Positions 58,130 through 64,000 of a stretch of DNA of 64,000 nucleotides are shown piece after piece. The stretch lies in NCBI RefSeq assembly GCF_900090245.1, contig NZ_FMDN01000015.1:82726-146725 (forward strand), written 5' to 3'. Position 1 is the first letter of the stretch. The number at the start of each line of letters is the position of its first letter. The notes below the pieces were generated by a model. That model was not told where the DNA came from. It saw only the letters and a program-made list of their open reading frames with translations, and ran no database searches. The translations under genes were made by a program, and so were the position numbers. The stretch is from Micromonospora halophytica. Its GTDB lineage: Bacteria; Actinomycetota; Actinomycetes; Mycobacteriales; Micromonosporaceae.

Positions 58130-59910
58130 ACGCGACCGCATCCGTGGACCATCTGACGCCGGCACGCTGGGACGCGGCCAACCGGCTGCTGGTCCGCAAG
58201 GCCCTCGCGGAGTTCGCCCACGAGCGCCTGATCGTCCCCGAGCCGCTGGGCGCGGACCGCTACCGGGTGCGCAGCGACGACGGCGCGGTCGAGTACCGGT
58301 TCACGGCCCGCCGGTTCGCCCTGGACCACTGGCAGGTCGACGCCGCCGGCATCACCCGGCACGCCGGGGGACGGGAGCTGCCCCTCGACGCCGTCGACCT
58401 CTGCCTGGAACTGCGTGGCGCGCTCGGCCTCTCCGACGAGGTCCTGCCGGTCTACCTGGAGGAGATCAGCTCGACCCTGGCCGGGACCGCGTACAAGCTC
58501 GGCAAGCCGGAGGTGAGCGCCGCCGACCTGGTCAAGGCGGACTTCCAGGAGATCGAGACGCAGATGACCGAGGGGCACCCCTGCTTCGTGGCCAACAACG
58601 GCCGGATCGGCTTCGGGGTGCACGAGTACCACCGGTACGCCCCGGAGGCCGCCCGGCCGGTCCGGCTGCTCTGGCTGGCCGCGCACCGCGACCACGCCAC
58701 CTTCAGCAGCGCCGCCGACCTGGACCACGACACGCTGGTCCGGGCCGAACTGGGCGAGGACACCCTCGCCGGCTTCGCGCGCACCCTCACCGATCTCGGC
58801 CTGGACCCGGCCGACTACCTGCTCATCCCGGTGCATCCCTGGCAGTGGTGGAACAAGCTCTCCGTCAGCTTCGCCGGCGAGGTCGCCCGGCGTCGGCTGG
58901 TGTGCCTCGGCGAGGGGCCGGACGAGCACCTCGCCCAGCAGTCGATCCGCACCTTCTTCAACGTCACCGACCCGACCCGGCACTACGTCAAGACCGCCCT
59001 GTCGGTGCTGAACATGGGCTTCATGCGGGGCCTGTCCGCCGCGTACATGGAGAACACCCCGGCCATCAACGACTGGCTCGCCGACCTCGTCGCCGCCGAT
59101 CCGGTGTTCCGGCGTACCCGGTTGTCGATCATCCGGGAGCGGGCCGCCGTGGGGTACCGGCACCGCCAGTACGAGGCGGCGACCGACCGGTACTCCCCGT
59201 ACCGCAAGATGCTGGCGGCGTTGTGGCGGGAGAGCCCGGTCCCCGGCCTGGAACCGGGGCGGCGGCTGGCGACCATGGCGTCCCTGCTGCACGTCGACCG
59301 GGCGGGCCGCTCGTTCGCCGGCGCGCTGGTCGCCCGGTCCGGGCTGGCCCCGCAGGTGTGGCTGCGCCGCTACCTCGACACCTACCTGGTCCCGTTGCTG
59401 CACAGCCTCTACGCCCACGACCTCGCGTTCATGCCGCACGGGGAGAACGTCATCCTCGTCCTGCACGACGGCGTGGTGGAGCGGGTGATCTTCAAGGACA
59501 TCGCCGAGGAGATCGTGGTGATGGACCCGGAGGCCGACCTGCCGGAGCCGGTACGCCGGATCCGGGTCGCCGTTCCCGAGGAGGAGAAGATCCTGTCGAT
59601 CTTCACCGACGTCGTCGACTGCTTCCTGCGCCACCTCAGCGCCATCCTGGTCACCGAGGGCGTCCTCGACGAGGACACCTTCTGGCGCACGGTCGCCGCC
59701 ACCGCCGTGGACTACGCCGACAGCGTCCCGCACCTGGCCGACCGGCTGCGCCGGTACGACCTGTTCGCCGCGGAGTTCCCGCTGTCGTGTCTCAACCGGC
59801 TGCAACTGCGCGACAACCGGCAGATGGTCGACCTCGCCGACCCGTCGGCCGCGCTCCAGTTCGTCGGCGCCCTGGCCAACCCGCTCGCCCGCTTCGCCCC
59901 GCAGCGGTGA
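58126..59910 (+). CDS. desD: DesD, NIS synthetase (IucA/IucC family)
   Basis: The 594-residue enzyme uses ATP to join and cyclise hydroxamate units into desferrioxamine. GHPCFVANNGRIGFG, LIPVHPWQWWNKLS, SIRTFFNVTDPTRHYVKTA and FMPHGENVILVLHDG are the conserved IucA/IucC and FhuF-like segments. Length is normal. It overlaps desC and the exporter gene by four bases each. It marks the locus as a non-ribosomal-synthetase-independent siderophore cluster. Confidence 0.95.
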   Translation: MNATASVDHLTPARWDAANRLLVRKALAEFAHERLIVPEPLGADRYRVRSDDGAVEYRFTARRFALDHWQVDAAGITRHAGGRELPLDAVDLCLELRGALGLSDEVLPVYLEEISSTLAGTAYKLGKPEVSAADLVKADFQEIETQMTEGHPCFVANNGRIGFGVHEYHRYAPEAARPVRLLWLAAHRDHATFSSAADLDHDTLVRAELGEDTLAGFARTLTDLGLDPADYLLIPVHPWQWWNKLSVSFAGEVARRRLVCLGEGPDEHLAQQSIRTFFNVTDPTRHYVKTALSVLNMGFMRGLSAAYMENTPAINDWLADLVAADPVFRRTRLSIIRERAAVGYRHRQYEAATDRYSPYRKMLAALWRESPVPGLEPGRRLATMASLLHVDRAGRSFAGALVARSGLAPQVWLRRYLDTYLVPLLHSLYAHDLAFMPHGENVILVLHDGVVERVIFKDIAEEIVVMDPEADLPEPVRRIRVAVPEEEKILSIFTDVVDCFLRHLSAILVTEGVLDEDTFWRTVAATAVDYADSVPHLADRLRRYDLFAAEFPLSCLNRLQLRDNRQMVDLADPSAALQFVGALANPLARFAPQR

Positions 59911-61406
59911 GCGCCGCCGCCCCGCCGGCCGGGCGGGAGATCGGCGCCGCGGCCCCGGTCCGCCACCGGTGGCTGATCCTGGCGGTGCTCTGCCTCGCCC
60001 AGGTGATCGTGGTGCTGGACAACACCGTGCTGACCGTGGCGATCCCGGTGCTCACCACCGAACTCGACGCCACCACCGGCGACGTCCAGTGGATGATCAA
60101 CGCGTACGCCCTGGTGCTCTGCGGCCTGCTGCTCAGCGCCGGCAGCGCCGCCGACCGGTACGGCCGCCGCCGGATGCTGCTGGCCGGGCTGGTCCTGTTC
60201 GGGGCCGGCTCGCTCGCTGCCGGGCTGGCCCGCTCCGGCGGCCAGTTGATCGCGGCCCGGGCCGGCATGGGCATCGGCGGGGCGCTGCTGGTCACCGCCA
60301 CCCTCGCGGTGGCCATGCAGGTCTTCCACGGGGCCGAGCGGCAGCGGGCGATCGGCCTCTGGGCGGCGACCAGCGCGCTGGGGTTCGCCGCCGGGCCGCC
60401 GGTCGGCGGGGCCATCCTGGCCCACCTGCCGTGGCAGGCCGTCTTCCTGGTCAACCTGCCGGTGGTGCTGGTCTGTCTGCTGGCGGTCCGGGCGCTGGTC
60501 CCGGAGTCACGCGACCCGCGTGGTGGCCGTCCCGACCTCGGTGGCGTGCTGCTCTCCACGGCCGGGTTGACCGGGATCGTCTGGGCGGTCATCGCCGGCC
60601 CGGACGTGGGGTGGCGCGCTCCGGCGGTGCTCGGCGCGGCCGGTGGCGGGATCGTGCTGCTGGCGGGCTTCGTGCTGTGGGAGCGGCGGATCCCCGACCC
60701 CATGCTGGACATGGACCTGTTCCGGCACCGGCGGTTCGTCGGCGCGGTCTGCGGGGTCGTGCTGATCACTTTCGGGGCCACCGGGGCGTTGTTCCTGCTC
60801 ACCCAGCATCTGCAGTTCATCCGCGGCCACACCGCCTGGGAGGCCGGCCTGCGGATGGTGCCGTTCGCGCTCTCCATCGTGGTGCTCAACGTCGCGGGCG
60901 TCGCCGCCGCGCTGATCCGTCGGCTGGGGGTGCCGGCGGCGATCGCGGTCGGCATGGTGCTGCTGGCCGCCGGGCTCGCGCTGGTCACCCACGCCCCGGG
61001 GGACGGCTATCCGGTGCTGCTCGCCGGGCTGCTGGTGATGGGCACCGGCTGCGCGCTGGCCAACCCGGCCATCGTGGAGGCGGTGATGAGCGCGATCCCG
61101 GCGGAGAAGGCCGGCGCCGGGGCCGGGGTGGACGGCACCATGACCGAACTCGGCGGCAGCCTCGGCATCGCCGTGCTGGGCGCGGTGCTCAACGCCCGGT
61201 TCAGCGCGTTGCTGCCGGCCGCCCTGGCCGGCGCCGGGTCGTTCCCGGCGGCGCTGGCCGCCGCCCGCACCGAGGATGAGCGCGGGCTCGTCTCGGACGC
61301 CTTCCGGGTGGCGCTGGAGACCGGGCAGACGGTCGGCGCCATCGCCGTCCTGGTCGGTGGGCTCGTGGCGGCCGGACTGATCCGCCGGGCCGAGCGCGCC
61401 GGTTGA
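59907..61406 (+). CDS. DHA2-type MFS exporter, probable siderophore efflux
   Basis: The 499-residue protein has 14 predicted membrane segments and the DHA2 signatures LDNTVLTVAIPVLTTEL (motif D1-like) and WMINAYALVLCGLLL. The RYGRRRMLLAG loop is motif A. The GTGA overlap with desD places it in the operon, so it is probably the desferrioxamine exporter. Drug resistance transporters of the same family look similar, so the substrate is inferred from location. Confidence 0.85.
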   Translation: MSAAAPPAGREIGAAAPVRHRWLILAVLCLAQVIVVLDNTVLTVAIPVLTTELDATTGDVQWMINAYALVLCGLLLSAGSAADRYGRRRMLLAGLVLFGAGSLAAGLARSGGQLIAARAGMGIGGALLVTATLAVAMQVFHGAERQRAIGLWAATSALGFAAGPPVGGAILAHLPWQAVFLVNLPVVLVCLLAVRALVPESRDPRGGRPDLGGVLLSTAGLTGIVWAVIAGPDVGWRAPAVLGAAGGGIVLLAGFVLWERRIPDPMLDMDLFRHRRFVGAVCGVVLITFGATGALFLLTQHLQFIRGHTAWEAGLRMVPFALSIVVLNVAGVAAALIRRLGVPAAIAVGMVLLAAGLALVTHAPGDGYPVLLAGLLVMGTGCALANPAIVEAVMSAIPAEKAGAGAGVDGTMTELGGSLGIAVLGAVLNARFSALLPAALAGAGSFPAALAAARTEDERGLVSDAFRVALETGQTVGAIAVLVGGLVAAGLIRRAERAG

Positions 61407-61619
61407 TCCGCCGGCCGTCCGTGCGCGCCCCGACGGCTCACCCGGGCGGCCGGTGCGCACCGGGGCGGCGTCCCGCCCCTGTCCGCGAGCAGGCCGACGC
61501 CCGCCCTCGCGGCTGCGGTGACGGAGCCGAAAGGACGGGCGGCGGAGTCAGGCTGCGAAGGTCAGGGCGGCGGGATCAGGGTTGGGCAGGTCAGGGGGGC
61601 GGATGTCGGAAGGCGCAGG

Positions 61620-62267
61620 TCAGGCGGCGGTGGACCAGATGGCGCGGAAGGCGGCGGCCTCACCGGCCAGCCAGCGCTCCACCTGGTCGGGCTTGGTGTC
61701 GGCGGGCATCCGGTGAGCCGTGCCGCGCCGCACGTCGACCAGGACCGGCTCGGCGTGCGGCAGCACCGCGTCCATGTGGCGGGCCATCAGGTGCAGGGTC
61801 GCCAGCGTCGCCTCCTCGCTCGGCGGCGTCTCGTCGAAGTGCAGGCGGACCGCCTCGGCGTGGCCGTCGGCGTACCGGACGCCGAAGTGCGGGTTGATCT
61901 TGACGGGCAGGTCGCCCAGCATGGCGAGCGCGTCGCGGGTCTGGGCCAGCTCGACCGACCTCGGGTCGCCGAGGGACTCCAGCCAGGCGGTCGCCCCGGG
62001 GACCAGCGCCTGGTAGAGCGGGCGCCAGCGGGGCTTGACCAGATCGGCCACCTGCGCGAGGTGGGTGCCGCCGGTGTGGAAGGCGACGTCGGCCTTGAGC
62101 GCCTTGACGAACTGACCGTGCGGGTTGAAGCCGGAGCGGCTGGCCCGCTGCTTGCGCAGCCCGCCGACGAAGGTGGCCTTGGTGGGGCCGGTGCGGTCGA
62201 CGTACCGGGTGAAACCGAGGAGGGTGGCGTAGGGGGTGAGCGGGGTCGCGGAAGTGGGCGCGGTCAC
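61620..62267 (-). CDS. Conserved hypothetical protein
   Basis: The 215-residue protein is not assigned a function. It has no signal peptide or membrane segment. A central alpha-helical region (about 60-120) and the phrase LPVKINPHFGVRYADGHAEAV look ordered, and the N-terminus TPYATLLGFTRYVDRTGPTK resembles other actinobacterial hypothetical proteins. GTG 62267 is preferred over ATG 62273 because GGGAGG directly abuts the ATG but stands 6 bases from the GTG. A palindromic operator at 62291-62316 precedes it, so it is probably tightly regulated. Confidence 0.75.
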   Translation of the reverse strand: MTAPTSATPLTPYATLLGFTRYVDRTGPTKATFVGGLRKQRASRSGFNPHGQFVKALKADVAFHTGGTHLAQVADLVKPRWRPLYQALVPGATAWLESLGDPRSVELAQTRDALAMLGDLPVKINPHFGVRYADGHAEAVRLHFDETPPSEEATLATLHLMARHMDAVLPHAEPVLVDVRRGTAHRMPADTKPDQVERWLAGEAAAFRAIWSTAA

Positions 62268-62290
62268 GAGCATCCTCCCAGGTCAGGAAC

Positions 62291-62316
62291 TCGATTAGTA
62301 CATACATTCTAATCGA
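62291..62316. promoter_or_regulatory. Palindromic operator upstream of the hypothetical gene
   Basis: Perfect 8-base arms TCGATTAG (62291-62298) and CTAATCGA (62309-62316) flank a 10-base AT-rich spacer. It lies about 24 bases upstream of the GTG at 62267, where a dimeric HTH regulator would block transcription. The minus strand also holds -10-like TAGAAT and TATGTA. The regulator is not in the window. Confidence 0.6.
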
Positions 62317-62351
62317 CGGGCCTGACATCGCCCAGGGCACGAAAGGGTCGA

Positions 62352-62428
62352 TGTCCGGTCCAGCCGAAGATGGCCAGTCCACGGGAAGTTGGCCAACGGC
62401 GTGGCCACGTCCGGCTGAAGGTGGCCAG
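62352..62428 (+). mobile_element. Probable terminal region of a Tn7-like element
   Basis: Three related 15-base repeats lie just before tnsA: 62363-62377, 62383-62397 and 62414-62428. All share GAAGNTGGCCA. They are spaced 20 and 31 bases apart, like TnsB-binding sites at Tn7-type ends. TGT at 62352 could be the terminal 5'-TGT of the element. The other end is outside the window, so the boundary is inferred. Confidence 0.5.
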
Positions 62429-62443
62429 CGGTACGGTGCCGGG

Positions 62444-63226
62444 ATGCTTCGCGCGGTGCCTGGCTCTGGTGTTCCGGTTACGGCTGAGTTCGAGATCGGC
62501 TACGTGGTCGCCGACGGAGCCGAGCCTCGTGCCAGCTTGATCAACTCGGCTGAGGTGCGGTTCGAGCTGGGTAAGCCGGTGCGGGCCTTCTCGTCGCGTA
62601 AGCGGCAGCGGCACTTCCCGGGCCTGTGGTGGTCGTCAACGACCGGTGGGCATGTCGGCTATGAGTCCTGGCTGGAGCGGGACCACCTGATGTTGTTGGA
62701 TTTCGATCCTGCGGTGGTCGGCATCGCTTCGCAGCCGTTCTGGCTGTTCTGGGACGAAGAAGGCCGCCGTCGTTCGCACGCGCCGGACTACTTCGCGCGT
62801 CTTGTCGATGGCTGTGCGGTGGTTGTCGACTGCCGTCCGGTGGAGCGGATCAAGCCGCGCGACGCCGCAGCGTTCGATGCGATGCGGCGGGCATGTGAGC
62901 TGGTCGGATGGGACTATCGCCTCGTTGGAGTGCCTGACCCTGTGCTCAGTACCAACGTGCGCTGGCTAGCCGGTTACCGGCATCCGCGTTACCGCGTGCC
63001 CGGCGTCGTGGCGGCGCTGCGCGAGGTGTTCGTCGATACCGCACCGCTGATCGCCGGGGCGGAAGAGGCCGGTGATCCGATCGTGGTCCTGCCGGTGCTG
63101 TTTCACCTGCTGTGGTGTGGTGACCTCACCGCCGGCCTGGGCACGGTGCTGCACGACGCCACGCCGGTGACACTGTTGGAGCGTGGTGATGGCGGTCGGA
63201 CGGATGCCGATGCTACGCATCGGTGA
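62444..63226 (+). CDS. tnsA: TnsA-like transposase endonuclease subunit
   Basis: The 260-residue protein matches the TnsA-like heteromeric transposase subunit of actinobacteria. GGHVGYESWLERDHL supplies the first acidic residue (Glu74 or Glu78), RSHAPDYFARL has Asp115, and VVVDCRP follows 14 residues later, where Tn7 TnsA has Gln-x-Lys. In Tn7, TnsA cuts the 5' ends at the transposon so that it moves by cut-and-paste. ATG 62444 was chosen over 62351, whose reading would include the end repeats. It overlaps the tnsB-like gene. Confidence 0.8.
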   Translation: MLRAVPGSGVPVTAEFEIGYVVADGAEPRASLINSAEVRFELGKPVRAFSSRKRQRHFPGLWWSSTTGGHVGYESWLERDHLMLLDFDPAVVGIASQPFWLFWDEEGRRRSHAPDYFARLVDGCAVVVDCRPVERIKPRDAAAFDAMRRACELVGWDYRLVGVPDPVLSTNVRWLAGYRHPRYRVPGVVAALREVFVDTAPLIAGAEEAGDPIVVLPVLFHLLWCGDLTAGLGTVLHDATPVTLLERGDGGRTDADATHR

Positions 63227-63680
63227 GTGGGTGCGCTTCGACGGCGATGAGCACCAGGTGGTTGCGTTGGCGGGCACCTCGGTGCGGCTGCAGTCCAGCT
63301 CCGAAGCGGCGCAAGTCGTACTCTTGCCGTTCCTGCTTGCCGCGCCGGACTTTGAGCTTGTCGATGGACCTGCAGCACCGGTGGTGGAGCCGTTCGGGCT
63401 GCTGGACAGCTTGCCGGATGACGTGGCGGAACGGGCCCGCTGGTGGCAGCGGCAGGTGGTCGAGGTGATGACCGGGCTACCGTCCGCCGCGGAGCCAGGC
63501 AGTCTCCCGCAGCCCGGATTCGACCCAGCGAGTTCGACCTTGGCGCAGCGCGAGCAGGCCAAGGCGGAGGAGTTGACCGTCGCCGGCAGGCCGGTTTCGG
63601 CATGTACGGTGCGCCGGATGCGGGTTCGCTATGCCGAGCAGGGACTCTGGGGCCTGGTCGACCAGCGCGCCACTAGACGA
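63189..63680 (+). pseudogene. TnsB-like transposase, truncated by IS insertion
   Basis: About 164 residues of a TnsB/Mu-type transposase N-terminal region remain. PVSACTVRRMRVRYAEQGLW and GLVDQR form the typical second helix-turn-helix. The reading then runs into IS sequence (VVPKSGVDVWA) and stops at 63716, so the DDE catalytic domain is lost or displaced beyond the IS. ATG 63189 has GGAG 7 bases upstream and overlaps tnsA. Whether the remainder lies past the window cannot be seen. Confidence 0.75.
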
Positions 63681-63684
63681 GTAG

Positions 63685-64000
63685 TTCCGAAGTCAGGGGT
63701 CGATGTGTGGGCATGAAGAGAGGGCATCCAAGATCATGTTGTGACGCAAGACCTGGATACCCTCTTGACCACACTGTACGTGAAGATCGACGACTGCATC
63801 CGCACGCCCCGGTGGCGCGGCAGGCCGCCGCTGCTCACTGACTCCGAACTGGTCTGCCTGGCCGTGGCGCAGGTCCTGCTCGGTGCCCGTTCGGAGGCGC
63901 ACTGGATCCGTTACGCCCGTATTCATCTGGCCGGCATGTTCCCGTACCTGCCCCAGCGCCCCGGATACAACAAGCGGCTCCGCGCCGCGCTGCCGTTGAT
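63685..64000 (+). mobile_element. IS982-family insertion sequence (left part)
   Basis: The TnsB reading breaks at about 63680-63690, and an IS982-type transposase gene starts 50 or so bases later. The left boundary is placed from the loss of TnsB homology and is uncertain by about 10 bases. The right end, the inverted repeat and any target duplication are outside the window. Confidence 0.65.
63741..64000 (+). CDS. IS982-family transposase (5' part)
   Basis: The first 86 codons are present. After VTQDLDTLLTTLYVKIDD come RGRPPLLTDSELVCLAVAQV and FPYLPQRPGYNKRLRAA, the conserved N-terminus of actinobacterial IS982 transposases. The DDE domain is beyond the right edge. GTG 63741 is the assumed start; its activity cannot be judged from this part. 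Confidence 0.85.
   Translation, partial: MTQDLDTLLTTLYVKIDDCIRTPRWRGRPPLLTDSELVCLAVAQVLLGARSEAHWIRYARIHLAGMFPYLPQRPGYNKRLRAALPL

Noticed and set aside
61407..61619. Loosely repeated AGGTCAGG motifs and the palindrome CCGGTGCGCACCGG (61450-61463) after the exporter gene.
   Set aside because: The motifs are irregular and short, and the palindrome has no room for a loop. They may contribute to termination but are not strong enough to list.
63681..63716. The VVPKSGVDVWA end of the TnsB-like reading as a natural C-terminus.
   Set aside because: It is read from IS982 terminal sequence; a TnsB protein would continue into a DDE domain.

Overview
The window is very GC-rich (clearly above 70% by eye), with short intergenic gaps, frequent GTG starts and many GTGA or ATGA stop/start overlaps. 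Gene content points to a filamentous actinobacterium of the Micromonosporaceae, most likely Micromonospora or a close relative: a GlgE-type alpha-glucan locus, an sdhCAB operon with a single b558-type anchor subunit, an LCP ligase, and a desferrioxamine cluster under IdeR/DmdR-type iron boxes. The assignment is inferred from gene content, not from a marker gene.

Layout. (1) 1-5768: alpha-glucan metabolism, with glgE (5' end only), glgM, glgC and pgm, and a small ArsR/SRPBCC/SnoaL operon set between glgE and glgM. (2) 5840-6769: an NAD kinase. (3) 6881-29016: a mosaic cell-surface polysaccharide locus. It carries capG, capE and capF (the three enzymes of UDP-N-acetyl-L-fucosamine synthesis), a flippase, a polymerase, three GT4 glycosyltransferases, a PglC-like initiating sugar transferase, two PLP aminotransferases, a GNAT and a FemAB-like acyltransferase, two methyltransferases, a secreted M14 carboxypeptidase and an LCP-family ligase. 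A decayed 3' remnant of a second capG lies at 12181-12266. (4) 29056-36960: housekeeping and stress genes (tex, a dGTPase, an MBL-fold hydrolase, an SDR and a zinc alcohol dehydrogenase). (5) 37143-42960: sdhCAB, a divergent LysR regulator and a FAD oxidoreductase. (6) 42965-49702: hrpA, a cytidine deaminase-like gene, a YciI protein and an AbiEi/DUF559 nuclease-like gene framed by long palindromic repeats. (7) 49839-61406: the desferrioxamine cluster (acyltransferase and penicillin acylase on one strand; siderophore reductase, MFS, desABCD and MFS exporter on the other). (8) 61620-64000: a conserved hypothetical gene with a palindromic operator, then the end of a Tn7-like element (TnsA, truncated TnsB) interrupted by an IS982-family element that runs off the window.

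How the parts work together. GlgC makes ADP-glucose, GlgM turns it into maltose-1-phosphate and GlgE polymerises that; Pgm feeds glucose-1-phosphate. CapE, CapF and CapG convert UDP-GlcNAc to UDP-L-FucNAc. The initiating transferase, GT4 enzymes, flippase and polymerase would assemble and export a repeat-unit glycan, and the LCP protein could attach it to the wall. DesA-DesD build desferrioxamine from lysine, the downstream DHA2 transporter probably exports it, and the SIP and first MFS protein probably handle the ferric complex on its return.

Regulatory layer. Several genes (glgE, glgM, glgC, the dGTPase gene, sdhC, the FAD oxidoreductase and the YciI gene) have a TANNNT -10 hexamer only 6 or 7 bases before the start codon, which predicts leaderless mRNAs. 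Strong GC-rich hairpins sit at most convergent gene junctions. Three copies of a roughly 75-bp imperfect palindrome lie between genes at 34504, 48283 and 49769.
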